Shown here: in pieces, positions 10,399 through 23,003 of the stretch
Layout: each line of letters opens with the position of its first letter
Position numbering within the stretch: the stretch's first letter is position 1
Assembly (NCBI GenBank): GCA_002105175.1
Contig: MCGE01000009.1
Coordinates: 62,001 to 126,000 of the forward strand
Origin: Absidia repens
Lineage: Eukaryota; Mucoromycota; Mucoromycetes; Mucorales; Cunninghamellaceae
Direction: 5' to 3'
Length of the DNA stretch: 64,000 nucleotides
Position numbers and translations under genes: made by a program
The notes under the pieces: generated by a model
Told to the model about the DNA's origin: nothing
Seen by the model: the letters and a program-made list of their open reading frames with translations, nothing else
The model's database searches: none

Positions 10399-12575
10399 TC
10401 ACAATTGGGCTTTGGCAGTGGTAGAAGACACAGTACGAGACCAAGTAGCCTTGAGCGATTTCAATACAGTAAGCTTGAATCCATAAATACAACGGAAGGC
10501 AATCCATTGTTTTTTCCACGTGGGCACCTTGGCACGAAGGGGGAAGACCAAGTCTTGACGAATAATGGGACCAATGGCCATGTAGATTTCAAAAGCAGCA
10601 CGGATACCTTCTTGTACTTCTTTAGGTAGACCATCAATTCCCAATTGAGCCTTGTCCGACACCCGATCAGCCAAATCCAAGATGCGTACTGCGAACGTTT
10701 TCACCATGTCATTGCCTACTCGATCGACTTTTTTGGCTTTTAATAAATCATACGTAGCTTTGCTTGGCATAAAATTCAAAGGCACATAACATCGACTGTC
10801 CATAGCATCAGCCAGAATATCACGAGCTATGTTGACCAATTGAAGACACTAATATTAAAAAAAAAAAAAAGACGAGATTAGTGTCTATAAAGAAGAAAAC
10901 AGGGATATACATCTAAATGATCCAATTAATTCTTACCTGACCAGTAGCACTTGCACGTGCCAATACTTGATTGTTCCTAGCAACGAGATCATTGCCATTC
11001 CAATTCCCACGACCCGTTTTATACATGATCACACATGTACAGAGTTCACCAAATTTTCCAGAGATCAATGCAGCATAGTGGAGTAGGTCTTGTTGAGACT
11101 TGATCGGTTTGCCTACCAGATCCATTTTCCAAGCAGTACATAAATCATCAGCGGCTTTGGGACAGAGATAAGATCCAATACGAGCCAAACTACGAAAAGA
11201 TGCAAAAGCCATGACATTTTGATCCAAACGGTTCCAGAGGGAAAGCCAATCCACTTGAGGGTGTCGCATCAACGTCACATCCATGGTTTTGTTCATCTTG
11301 AGGACGTCCAAGGGTGTTAACATGTGATTGGTGGCGGTATGATCTTGTTTTTCATGTGGTGAAGATGTCAACAAGAGACGAAAAAAGGCACGAATGAGTT
11401 GCAGGTTGTGGTGGCGTTGTTCCAAGGTAGGAGGGTCATCGACCAGATCGTCACATGCGCGAAAGAAGCCATAGAGAATACATAAATCTTGGCGGAGATT
11501 GGTGGGAAATAGAGCTGCCATCGTCTTCCACGAGCGGGACGCAGGGCCCAAACCCTTGATCACTTGCATCAAATCCACCACTGGGTCAGGACACAGTTCA
11601 TGTTGGCGAGTGAGAATATGGTTGATGATATGGCCCATGGATTTCCAATAGACCATACGAAGAGGTGACTGCAATTGAGCCATAACGACAGGATCGCTGT
11701 TGGGAGCCACAAGTTGAGGGTACGTGTTGAGAATGGCATCTGCATTGTCCAATAAACAAGAGCTAAATACTATCGTCAATGTAAAAAGTCCCCAGTGAAG
11801 AGCGCTCCATTGATTGAATAATGTATTGGTGGAGGTGGATTGATAAAGCAGACCAACCATGGTAGAGACAACCGCGCTTGACACAATGGCATATCTTCGA
11901 CGGACAAAATAGGCCCCGGAGTACTGCCATAAGAAGCTAAGGATAAAGCAAAAGATCGGTAAGGCTGAGCAGGATGAGGTTTGATCCAGACTAACAAAAA
12001 AAAAAAAAAAAAAAAAAAAAAGAACCGCAATTAAATTTTGACCAGTCTGTATTTTTTTTTTTCTCTTCTTACCTTAAATAGCCTAAAAGGATAAAAAAGA
12101 TGGATCCAGAATAACGTAAACATTGATTTTTTCGTTCAGAGTCCAACACGCCAATATAAAGAATAGGAAATTGCCACCTGGTAATAAATGCCCATAAATA
12201 CAAGGTAAAGTTGGAAACTAAAACAAGAGCACAGGCATCGACCCATAGGGGGGAGTCGTTGGATGATTTCAATGATGATGGTATAATCATGTCAAAAGGA
12301 TTGGTCATCATCGTAGACTTATTGCTGCTGCTGTTGTGTCGTTCATGGTATAATTGGTCTGTTTGAGGAAATATATAAAAGGACGCTGATGATGGTGATG
12401 ATATTGGGTAGGAGAATGTGGGTGAGCTTTTGAGGACGAAAAAATGAATATAGGGTGTACAAAAGAGGATGACGCTGAATACAGTTGTTTTGACTTTATC
12501 TAGCTGGGTTATAAAGGGGCGATACAATAGAAAAAGACATAAAAACGATATAAATGGATACAATAAATTTGACAT
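10399..12575 (-). CDS. CarRP-like bifunctional lycopene cyclase/phytoene synthase paralogue with degenerate cyclase half
   Basis: Three exons (12073-12575, 10937-11990, 10399-10848), all in phase, 668 aa. The start ATG at 12575 gives MSNLLYPFISF, aligning with the start of fungal CarRP/CarRA proteins. The first 300 residues are hydrophobic with several membrane segments, matching the layout of the duplicated lycopene cyclase domain. The PXE(E/D/Q) motifs needed for cyclisation are not visible: the expected sites read PLWVDACAL and NQWSALHWGLF. The C-terminal half is a phytoene/squalene synthase domain with both aspartate motifs intact (ACDDLVDDPP and NIARDILAD) plus RCYVPLNFMP. In known fungi the fused enzyme condenses two GGPP to phytoene and cyclises lycopene. 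Here a synthase with a dead cyclase domain is inferred. A paralogue with another prenyl substrate is possible. Confidence 0.82.
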
Positions 12576-15500
12576 GTTGGATATAATATATGGAAAGGGT
12601 ATAAAATGAGAATAATTTGAAAGAAAGAAAAGCAAAAAAAAAAAAAAAAAAAAAGTTGGTTCTTTTCTTTTATATTCATTTTCGAGCTCCGCGCTCCTAT
12701 TTTTTGTTGGTTTGTTACTTTTTCATGCCCCCCCTTTTTTTTAAAATAATTATGAATGACATATCAAACAAAAGAAAGAGGGATGCGTGATATAAAAAAT
12801 GTAGCTTCTCTTTGATGATATGTAGAAAAACCTGCTTGTAGTTGATACTGCATACTTATACAGAAGGTGGTCCAGGCCAAGCAAGTTATGGATCGTACTT
12901 CATCGCTATCTGACTATCCCTACGTAAGTGTTCTCAAAATGGAATAAAAAGATTTTATTTCATTGACCGATTGTCCAACAAAACAATCCGGTTTACTTTG
13001 AGTTACTTCTCCATTTCTTGGGTATTTGATGGAAAATAAATTTATCCCATTTAATTCTTTCTCATGACCATTGTTTTCTTGTCGTATCGTCCTCCCCTGA
13101 TCGTAAAAAAGACGTTTCTTCTCCACGACCCCTTTAAAGCACTACAACACTTGTACTATTGATGACTCCTCTACACTTCTTCTCCTCGAACGAATTCTAT
13201 TTCTTTCCCCTGTGCCACACATCCGTTCTGTCAATAGGATGGTCTTTTATCCCTCATTTGAGCGATATGAAATATCGTACGCAAAGTTTTACTTTTAGCC
13301 ATTCAGTTCAAACTTTATCATTGCTCCCTTTTATCCAGTAAAATGGATTGAGTGAGATTTCTAAGCAAAAAATAAAAGAAAATAAAAATTAATTAAGGGT
13401 ATGATGTTATGTGGTTTCCACAAAAATACGAGCTGACGGAGGACAAGGGTGATCGCCGGCAGTCTCTTTCTTGTAAAAGGTGACACAGAATTCAGAGTAC
13501 ACAATCTTAACATTCCAGTATAAATGTGTGTGAGAGAGTAGGATGATAATGATGCTATATTCATTCCCTCTCTCTCTTTTTTTTTTTTGAAGCAGGTGCT
13601 CTCTGTTTGAATTCAGGGGCGGTTGCTCTGGGTGGCGGTAGAAGGGAGATTCAATAGTCGGGGTTTGATTTAGAATTCATGCAATATTGAATCACTGGCA
13701 TGATTAAGAAAGATTTACATCCATGAACCGACATAGTATAAAATCCGTCGAAAATCAGCTAACTATTAGCAGAAGACAAGTAGTAACAGATAAAATTATT
13801 CTGAGATAGGAGAATGACGCATATTTTACACTTTTTCTTATTCTCCTGAGCGTCGATGTAGAGACGATCGATGGAGTGCACGCCAAGTCCCAGCGATTGC
13901 TTTTTTTCTTCTTTCTATTAAGTTTAGTCTTGTTATTCAATGTATCGGCTTGTTTGTTTGATCGTGAAGTAAGATAGCTGTATCGGAGGGTCAAATCAAT
14001 ATTCACCAAGGCACCAATGTAAAATGGTCAAATGGATGCAAAGCAAAAATCAAGGTAGGTTCTTCTATTTTTTTGGGGAGAGGGGGGCGACTGGTTCCAG
14101 ATTTGATAATTCTATCCCATCTAAGCAAAAAAGAGAATTATAAATAAAATGTATTACTTTTGTATGAAAAGCTCCTACTTGCGCTACACAAACACAGAGA
14201 TTAGTATCATATGATTATATACCAAGCAAAAGAAAACAAAAAGATAAGTTCAAAGGGAATCACCAAAAAAAAAAAGTTACGTATTGTCTGTTCTTTTACT
14301 TTATTAAGTTAGTTTGATCGATCTGCTGTTTTTATTTGAGGGCTCAGGCAAACCCACTAATGTGCCAAAAAAGGGCTTGTTAGTGGAAAAAACTCTTTGA
14401 GCCTTTTTTTTTTTTTTGAGGTGCATATCGATCGTGTTGTTATACTGCGGCAATTAAATTCTTCTATGCGGAGTTTTTTAGCATTGAGAGGTGGAGCCTG
14501 GTTCAGGTTGAGTAAAATACTTACAGAAAAAAAAAATTCAGGCACCAGACTTACATTTTCTAATTCTACAATAAGACATAGTTTGGGTACTTTACTTTAA
14601 AGACACAAAATGTGATGGTTTTGTATATATTTTAAAATTCCATCTCATCTCTGATTGGAGATCCACCAACAAACACAATGGAAACGAAATCACCGATGGT
14701 CAATCATTTACGTATAATGTAACGACTATTTTAACATTTATAATAATCCTGTCAGTCTCCACTGAGACTTGAGAAAAAAAAAACCTGTTGCTTACAATGT
14801 GGGACTATTATTCCGGAACACCCCCGATTGATGCGAAAGGTACCTTTATCCTTCATTCTCAGCGCTCTCCTTGAACCTATTTGGTGGCAAAATTCAAATA
14901 CATTTTTTAAGGAGCTGCTTAAATTCGGGAGACAAAGAGAAAATGTCCAATGCGGCGAAAGCATTAATGGTTGGTTTTTTTTTTCCTTCTTAATGCCGTT
15001 GACTCTTGTTTGTTTAGAGAAGCCATAAGTTGTTGTTGTTGTTGTTTTTTTTTTTTTTTTTTTTGGTATATAAATACTGATCCCATCATCACATATTTGC
15101 GCAAATGCGAATAAAAAAACTTCCCTGTCATGCACAACTTGCTTATGCATGATTAACGGTAAGAAGTTATGCATATCATAATGGACAGTACGGACTGTAC
15201 CTAATCATAAAATCCATTTTTTGACTTCTCCAAGTCCCAGCTCCTGGGTCTCCCTTTCACTGAAATATGATTTACTTCACTCCCTAGTTAAAAAAAAAAA
15301 GAATTGCCACTCAGGAAGCGATATTCAAATCCCGCAGTAGGCCATAGCTTTCTTTTTTTCTAGTTCTTCAAACTTGGCATACAACTGGTTTTTATTTTTT
15401 TATTTCTCTTGTCAACTGAAAGTAGTAATTGTATAAAATGAGATGCGGAAAAGGGAGATAATCTGTGACCAGCTATGTTAACACCTCTTCTATCAACTTT

Positions 15501-16340
15501 GGCGTTTTTTCTTATTCCTATCCATAGTACTATCTTTTCTCGCTCAACCGGAATTACTTTCCCCCCTTTTGTTGTTTGACAGATCCCCTTTCAATTATAG
15601 ACCTTCTGTTTTCTTTTTCCCCCGTTAAGTTTTCTAACGATGGAGTGCATAACTGGGGGAGGGGGGTTCTTATTTCATCATTGGGCGGGTGATTATTCTT
15701 AGAGCCCATTTTCTGGGAATGTCCTCCCCCAGGGATTGGTGTAAATAAGCACCTGAACGACCTTTGATAAACCAGTGTCTCAATTTTCAAAGTGAACTAC
15801 GCTATCAAGAATGGCTTTCTTCTCTTTGTAACGGATCGAGGGATAAAAATTGCTCGTTATCTATTCATTTATAATACATGAACGAAAATTGAGCGAGCAT
15901 GTAAAGTGATTCACATGTTATTGTTCTGATTACCGGCCGACCTGTTCATGCATATTTTAAACCTCCATGCAAAGCAAACGATTCAAATACCACTCTCTTG
16001 CAAATAGGCTAAAAAATAGAGTTAATTTTTTTAAAATTAGCTCACTGCCCTTATTCACTATACTTCAATAAACGCTCTTTTATTTTTCGATAGGTGAGTT
16101 TGGTTTGCCGTGACAGATGACTCCTCCACTTTTCAATTTAACGGGACCTAACCGTCGTGCTCAGCGCATCATCAATAAAATACTTTGTGTTTGTTAAGAA
16201 AAAAAAAGAGGGGGGACTGGATTCAGATGCCTCCATCTTATCTCTCGGTGGTGGGTAGCCCTTTGAAGCCATTGATCGTTCTCAAATGCTCCATCAGTGA
16301 GTGACATTGAAAGATAATGGGATGTACGATTGGTCGATTC
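12576..16340. other. Gene-free region
   Basis: About 3.8 kb with no supportable gene: only short low-complexity open frames, homopolymer runs (for example T near 15045-15064) and AT-rich sequence. The first 150 bases should contain the promoter of the CarRP-like gene. No repeat copy was recognised here apart from a weak module 2 trace near 16086-16190. Confidence 0.5.
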
Positions 16341-16344
16341 AAAC

Positions 16345-16700
16345 TCAGCCCCACATGATTTTCTATTTTTATTTACTTTCTCGTTACTCCTTTTTTCTCT
16401 TTTCTTTTTGCGTTTCACGACATCATCTTCAATGAAGACTTACTGGACGTGCTAGTGATCTAGGATTAGTATTAGAACTTGAATTTGGGGCATTTTAAAA
16501 AATGCAATACAAACATCATGGGGAAACTCTTTTATTTTGGATGTAGGACCTGGAAAACTCAATAAACTTGGTCTTCATCTAAGAATATTGTTCTCGACCC
16601 GTCATTAACGTAGCTTAGTATTAGTTGTCATAGCATGTATATACATCTGAATAAAATATGTCTTGTCTTTTTACCATTAGTCTCCTTCATATGTTTTATT
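16345..16700 (+). repeat. Dispersed core repeat, copy C (subfamily 2)
   Basis: CCCCACATGATTTT 5' motif, pyrimidine tract, GTGATCTAGGATTAGTATTAG, hairpin GCATTTT-AA-AAAATGC at 16490-16505, core ATCATGGGGAAACTCTTT, 3' CTGAATAAAATATGTCTTG. Confidence 0.85.
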
Positions 16701-17514
16701 ATCTACATGTGCGCATAAAAAGGAATCGTGTGATGTGAAAATGATTTGGGTTCTAGTATTCAGTTGAATCGTCATTCTCAGTGCTCGTTTACTGTCCTAA
16801 AAAAATAAGAGGCAAGCACATAAAATAATGGTTGCCATAGGGGTAGTCAGAGGTCAATTTACTGTTAGACTATGCTGTGGCGCTTGAAGCGATGTATAAA
16901 AATAAAAGACGAACTAAATATACACAGTATGTTCAATCTGAAGGCTACTCCGGGAGCACGGTCATAGCTGATTGATACGAATGATGGAACAGGAATAGCG
17001 ACATCGTTTATATTAAGTGACCTGGAACTGCCAATCAGTTGCTGGGGCGATGAGTAGCTTATTGGGCGGAAAGCCAGTTTATTGCATCAGAAACACTCCT
17101 GCACTCATTTTATTATTATGACAGTGAACCGTCCAGAAAGCAGAAGTAAATGCTTTACAGTGTAATTGCATCCACTCTCACGGAATGGCCTTGTTTCATT
17201 AACATTACAGGGTTATTAGGCATAAAGCCACGTTTCATATCAAGTGACGTAAGATTATCGATTAGTTGCTGGTCTATTGAAGTTAACCTGAGTGAGGCTA
17301 TTAATGGTTCTGAAAAAATAGTAATAGTAATCCCAAAGGACAGTTGTAAAAGGATCTAATGTATTATATACTACAGCGCAAAGTGTGCGAAAGACCAATA
17401 ATGTATCTTTTATTAAAGCAATAACAAATCCTTACTAATCTAATATGGTAAAATATATCTATTATAGAGTACAAAGCAAAAGAGAGCCTAATACGATATT
17501 TTTCCTTGAAGTGC
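16701..17514. other. Gene-free region
   Basis: No gene, RNA or repeat recognised. One 69-residue frame (17150-17359) has no recognisable motif. Confidence 0.4.
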
Positions 17515-17806
17515 GTATTAAGAGACATGTTTCATTCAGATGCAGACATAAACGAAGGGTAAACTAACACTAAACTGAGCTAATGGGGACTTCATGAGGT
17601 CTACTCTTGCATTGTCCCAATTATAGAATCCGAAATGAAAGGGTTTCCCCGTGCACGTAGTAATCCCTAAATATAAAAACCTTTCTAAGCTAGTCCTGAT
17701 ACTAATCTAAGTTCAACATAACCTTACATGGGCTACAATTGTGAAAATTAATGAAAGAAAGAAAGAGGGAAAATAAAAATAAAAAATCATGTGTACGGGA
17801 GCTGGA
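17515..17806 (-). repeat. Dispersed core repeat, copy I (minus strand)
   Basis: Reverse complement shows CTCCCGTACACATGATTTTT, pyrimidine tract, AGATTAGTATCAGGACTAG, GGGGAAACCCTTTCATTT and the downstream segment ending near a TCTGAATG trace. It belongs closer to subfamily 1. Confidence 0.75.
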
Positions 17807-18269
17807 ATAGCTTCTGCCGCCACTCGCTAAACTGCAATTCTGATTGATTTCGATAATGAAAGAAAGCACAAAATACAGTTGCACAAGTCCATTGTATTGT
17901 TAAATAAAGCATGTTATGCACTTTAGAATAACGGTGCTGCTATTGTAGGTATCAACTGTATATTTGTTTTTTCCTTTAGTTGTTTCTACTCTATTACTCG
18001 TAAATAACAAATCTAGTGTCGAGTTAGGTGCATTGTTCGATATTGACACACTATTGAATTGGGCTCAATCTGACCGACATTAAATGTGAAATTTCGATTC
18101 TGGTTTCTTTATTCATACACCGCGAAATTTTGGATTTTATTATTTGTATGGACTTTATTTATTCTTCAATGCGATTCTTTTTATTTTTTTATTGAAAAAA
18201 AAAAATATTTAGTGTAAATACCCTGAAAAATGGGAACATCTTTTTTGAAAAAAGTATTATTACTTTTAT

Positions 18270-18470
18270 TTTTATTTTAATAAACACTCTGGCGCCCCGC
18301 TGGAGCTTTTGGAAATCTTTCGATTTATTGGGTTTCACAGTTTTTTATTAAAGTGTGGGTTTTGATGGGATAGGATTAAAGCCTCCGCCATTTCGCACTT
18401 TGGTGGGCAGCCCCTTGGGGCCCAACCATCGTGCTCAGCGCGTCGTCAATGGTACTTTTCTTTTGTGTGC
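18270..18470 (+). repeat. Dispersed module 2, copy 3
   Basis: AATAAACACTCTGGCGCCCC, then AAGTGTGGGTTTTGATGGG and CGCACTTTGGTGGGCAGCC. It matches 1497-1720 and the 3' part of the 19.3-kb and 63.4-kb repeats. Confidence 0.65.
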
Positions 18471-18669
18471 TGAAATAATAGCTTACTTTAAAGGCGTCAG
18501 AGAGATTAGGATTTGATTATGTAGGGATTGCAACTGCCTTTCCACTGGAAGATAAAACGAATTATGCGAATCATGTTGGAAGCACTATGGTAATTATGGC
18601 GATTGCCCCCTCATTTAATTTTTATTGCCCCTTTTCCGACTTTTTGACTTAAAAAAAAGGCAGGATGAT

Positions 18670-19380
18670 TCAGGCTCCGCATTTTGCTTTCTATTTTTTT
18701 TTTTTGGCCCCCCTTTTTTTTCTCTCTTTTTCTTTCTTTTTTTTTTTCCCTTCATGATAGTCTGAATGATATGATGGCAAGGCTCATTGGGGTAATGGTG
18801 ATCTAGGATTAGTGTTAGAACTTGAATTAGGGGCGTTTTAAAAAACGCAAAACAAACATCATGGGAAAACGCTTTCATTTTGGATGTAGGATTTGGGAAC
18901 GTCAGTAGATTAGCACTCATTAGTTTAGTAATATTTTGCTATCGTTTGTATCTACGTCTGAATAAATACGTTCTTTTTCTTATAACTGGTTTCTCTATTG
19001 TACGTTTACATGATGAGCTTCATCGAATGTGTATTACATCTGCATAAAAAAAAAAGTGTGTCTATATATATATGAAAAGGAAACGAATTGGGTGTTATAG
19101 AGACCTCTTCCACCAACTCTATAAGTTTGTGCGTAGAAAAGAAAACAGGAATGTGTTTGTGTGAAAAAAACAGGTATTACAGTGTATTTTGTTGTGGTGG
19201 GGTATATTGAAAAACAAAGTTGAGAATAGTATTAATTATGTAGCTACTGGGTGACAGGGGGTTTCTGAAGTGTGGGTTCTGATGGCATGGCATGGAAGAC
19301 TCCGTGATTTGGCACTCTGGGAGGGCAGCGATTGAGAAAAAAAAAAGGATGGACGGCTCCTATGGTGGGCAGGGCGTCAG
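18670..19380 (+). repeat. Dispersed core repeat, copy D, with long 3' extension
   Basis: Core as in copy C, but the hairpin reads GCGTTTT-AA-AAAACGC (18833-18848). From about 18756 to 19375 it is collinear with the reverse complement of 63352-63985 (copy J), through TGATGAGCTTCATCGAATG, AAGTGTGGGTTCTGATGG and CTATGGTGGGCAG. The two thus form a repeat of about 620 bp. Confidence 0.85.
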
Positions 19381-19489
19381 TGGTGGGTCAGAAAAAAAAA
19401 AAAAAAAAAAAGTCGTAGGATCAAAAGAACGAGATTAAAGTTATTATAGCTGCGTTTTCTTACGGTCCATCTTCTTTTTAATATATAAA

Positions 19490-19625
19490 TATTCATTATC
19501 ACGGGTTTTTTTAAACCACCAACACCTGTTGTTTATCTTTTATTCCCACCTTTGGAATACTTTTTTATAAACTTTGACAGCTGAGTCTGATTTTTCTTTT
19601 TCTTTTTGACTTGATCCAAGTCTTC
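19490..19625 (+). mobile_element. LTR fragment, truncated
   Basis: TTTTGACAGCTGAGTCTGAATC-like text with TTGACTTGATCCAAGTC, matching the middle of the solo LTRs at 21450-22159 and 28137-28780. It is cut off on the right where a second LTR begins (TGTAACGGATGACC at 19626). Confidence 0.65.
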
Positions 19626-20094
19626 TGTAACGGATGACCTCAACCTTGGAGAGTTGTTGGCATGGAATGAAGTTATCACCTGGGCAATGAATGAAGACGC
19701 ATGATTGGAAGATTTGGCTGGGTGTATAAGTGTGTGTGTCTCACACATAGTTGGGTTTCGTGCGCGACACACGAGACATTATAAAAATTTAGTATAAATA
19801 CCTTCAATAAAAAAATCTTTATTACTATTTTTTAAACCATCAAACTTGTTGACTTCCTTTATTCCAATTTTTGGAGTACTTTTATCATAAACTTTTGATG
19901 GCTGGGTCTGAATTTTACTTCACATTATTTTTTGACTTGATCTAAGTCATTATTTATTTTATCGACCTTATTATTTTCATTTTTGAAAATATTATATCAC
20001 CACTTGAACTTTCAAGTCTAATCCTATTTTATTTTTAAGCCTTTAGAGCTACAATAGGTTGAACTTCATCCTAAAAAGTTCTGGTGGTCACCCT

Positions 20095-21349
20095 TGTCAA
20101 CGCCGGTCTTGACTTGGCTAATTTGTTTGGTTTGGGCCACAAGTGCGTGAATATGCCGCAGTCCCGCCATCATCGTCGACTTCAACTTCTCCGCCCTCAC
20201 CAACTACCATCATACTCTGCCACCCTAAAACTCACCGACAACCACCATGTCTCCGCTCCTTCAATTTAGTATAAATGGCCAGACTGTTTGGAAGAAATTA
20301 GTTTTTTTCTTCAGTTTTCTTACTTTACTCAATTATCAATAAAAAGTTTAATACAAAGGTTTTTTTTATAACCATCAAGTTATCTTTTATTTCTATTTTG
20401 CTATAGAAATTCTATTTTATTTAGAGTCAATTATACTCCTTTTATTTTTATTAAACCAACTAAGGTCAATACTTCTACTTATTTTATCAAGTTATATCTT
20501 TTTATAAAACTTCTTTTATTTCAAATTGGACTTTATCTACAAAAGTTCTGGTGCTCACTACTTATAATCAAATATAAATTTGGTGCTCTCTATATATTTT
20601 CAAGACTGCAGTCAAGTAAACAAAAAAGGACCATTTCAAATTCCGATTCAGGGGAAAAATAAATTTTTATCCTCACTACAAATCAATCCGTTCAAATAAG
20701 AATAAGAATGCTCTTATAAATTCTTATACACTATACACCTGGTGTAAAATATAACTGAAGCTTTAACAAAAAGGTTGAATCAACACCGTTACTGCCTATT
20801 GTCGAGGATTGGCCTGAGCCCACCTTTTTTTATTATCCTTTTTCTTTTTTCTATAGTTTTTTTAACAGTTTTCTCAATATATCAAATGAAACTTAGTACA
20901 AAGGTTATTATACCACCAAATTATCTACTGTTTCTATTGGATCATAGAAACCTCCTTTTATTTTTTTTTTACTGTGTGTTATACACTATATTTTTATTAA
21001 ACCAACAAAGGTCAATACTTTTTATTTTTATTTTATTTTACTTTTACAAGTTTATTTTTTAAAAACTTTCTCTACAGCTGGACTTTATCTACAAAAGTTC
21101 TGGTGCATACTACTAACACTTCTATATTTGTCCGAATCAGGAACAAAATATTTCAAATTCCGCCAAGGAACAAATTTATTTTCAAGCTCTAAACAAGCAA
21201 AAGCTATACTAAAGGATAACTCAAGACATCCTATCCAACCCAAAAAAATATAAAAACCTACAAAAACACTACTCTGTTACAAGCTTCTTACCCAAATTGG
21301 CCGTAACACTAGCCGTAACACTATATCAAACTTAAAAATAGTCGTAACA
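20095..21349 (+). mobile_element. Solo LTR with CCCT target duplication
   Basis: Starts TGTCAACGCC, ends GTCGTAACA, and is flanked by CCCT on both sides (20091-20094, 21350-21353). It has an internal promoter-like TTTAGTATAAATGG and TTCTGGTGCTCACT. It is itself split by the LTR at 20800-21320. Confidence 0.8.
20800..21320 (+). mobile_element. Solo LTR with CTAT target duplication, nested
   Basis: Starts TGTCGAGGATTGG, ends AGCCGTAACA, flanked by CTAT (20796-20799, 21321-21324). It is a 521-bp relative of the 823-bp LTR of the full element: it lacks the CAA-rich segment but keeps the 3' half closely. Confidence 0.85.
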
Positions 21350-21449
21350 CCCTATAAAAAATAAAAACCTACATAAACAAATTCCGGTTACGACCTAACA
21401 ACCTACAAAAACAAACCCAATAATAAAAATTAGCTACAACACATGAATT

Positions 21450-22159
21450 TGTGACGGTTGACCTCAACCTTGAGAATTGTTTAGGATGAAACAAATGGTG
21501 AAGATCAGTACCCGACGTTCAGTACCAGATGTTTCAATCAAGACATTCAGTACAAGATGTTCATGACCCGACGTTCAGTACCAGATGTTTCAAACAAGAC
21601 ATTCAGTACAAGATGTTTATGACCCGACGTTCAGTACCAGATGTTTCAAACAAGACATTCAGTACAAGATGTTCATGACCCGACGTTCAGTACCAGATGT
21701 TTCGCATAAAATAAATTTTAGTATAAATACCTTAGAAAAACATTGAAAAAGAAAAAGAAAATTATCTTTGAATATTTTTATCTTTGATCACTTTATATTT
21801 TTTAATAAATTCATTATAAAGGTTTCTTTAAACCTCCCAACTTGTTGGCTTCCTTTTATTCCACACTTTGGAATATTTTTATTATATATTTTTGACAGCT
21901 GAGTCTGAATCTCGCTTCACTTTATTTTTTTGACTTGATTTAAGTCACTACTTATTTTATTGACCTTATTATTTTCATCTTTGAAAATAATACATCCTCA
22001 CTTGGACTCTCAAGTTTAGTCCTATATTATCTTTAAGCCTTTGAAGCTACAATCGGTTGAACTTAATCCTAAAAAGTTCTGGTGCTCACTCTATAAAAAA
22101 ATAAAAACCTACAAAAACAATTTCCAGTTACGACCTAACAACCAAAATTAGCCGTAACA
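21450..22159 (+). mobile_element. Solo LTR with AATT target duplication
   Basis: Starts TGTGACGG, ends AGCCGTAACA, flanked by AATT (21446-21449, 22160-22163). Its 3' 430 bases are nearly the same as 28350-28780. It contains a 56-bp tandem repeat. Confidence 0.85.
21507..21706 (+). repeat. Tandem repeat, about 3.5 copies of 56 bp
   Basis: Unit begins GACCCGACGTTCAGTACCAG and includes ACATTCAGTACAAGATG. It lies in the 5' part of the solo LTR and is absent from the sibling LTR at 28137-28780. Confidence 0.85.
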
Positions 22160-22174
22160 AATTTGACACTGCTT

Positions 22175-22997
22175 TGTCGAGGATCGGTCTGAGTCCGAAT
22201 CCGACAACAATATCAACAACAACAACACATCAACAACAACAACATCATCATCAACGACAACAACATCATCAACGATACCGCCAGCCTCATTGCTGCGGAC
22301 ATTTTTAATGTCAACCAGTTGATCAGCTGGGGCCTCACAGATGTGTAGTCCCCCATAAATATAAAAAATGAAATACCGCCATCAACGTAAACAAAAACAA
22401 TGCAAAATTCATACATAGACAAAAAACCCCAAAAACAGAACCCTTATATTTATCAACTTTTATTTAGTATATATATCGCAACTTTTTATTATTATCCTTT
22501 TCTTTTCTTTTCTCTTTAGTTTTTTTTCAGTTTTCTCATTTTATCAAATAAAACTTAGTACAAAGGTTATTATACCACCAAATTATCTACTGTTTCTATT
22601 GGATCATAGAAACCTCCTTTTATTTTTGACTACAAGTCCTCTTTTTTATTTTATTTTTACTGTGTGTTATACACTATATTTTTATTGAACCAACAAAGGT
22701 CAATACTTTTCTTTTTTATTTTATTTTACTTTTCCAAGTTTATTTTTTATAAACTTTCTCTACAGTTGGACTTTATCTACAAAAGTTCTGGTGCTCACTA
22801 CTCTCAATTCTATTTTTGTCCGAATCAGGAACAAGATATTTCAAATTCCGCATAAGGAACAAATTTATTTTCAAGCTCTAAACAAGCAAAAGCTATATTA
22901 AAGGATAACTCAAGACATCCTATACAACCCAAAAAAATATAAAAACCTACAAAAACACTACTCTGTTACAAGCTTCTTACCCAATTTAGCCGTAACA
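22175..22997 (+). repeat. 5' LTR of the Ty3/gypsy element
   Basis: TGTCGAGGATCGG ... AGCCGTAACA, 823 bp, with a CAA-rich segment, TTTAGTATATATATCGC as a TATA-like region, CAAATAAAACTTAG as a poly-A signal, and TTCTGGTGCTCACT near the 3' end. Confidence 0.93.
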
Positions 22998-23003
22998 TAT
23001 TTT

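Larger units (their letters stand above)
19626..21441 (+). mobile_element. Old solo LTR, split by a later LTR insertion
   Basis: The two parts, 19626-20094 and 21350-21441, read through when the insert at 20095-21349 is removed: ...TTCTGGTGGTCACCCT then ATAAAAAATAAAAACC..., ending in CTACAACA. It starts TGTAACGG. I find no matching target duplication, so one end may be lost. Confidence 0.65.

Noticed and set aside
14752..15174. 140-residue minus-strand frame
   Set aside because: Low-complexity Lys/Thr tracts from homopolymers; no splice-supported extension and no known motif.
15301..15350. TTCAAATCCCGC resembling a tRNA T arm
   Set aside because: No acceptor, D or anticodon arms can be folded around it.
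22213..22422. Identical 69-residue frames in both LTRs (also 27659-27868)
   Set aside because: They arise from the CAA-rich LTR segment read in reverse; repeated only because the LTRs are duplicates.
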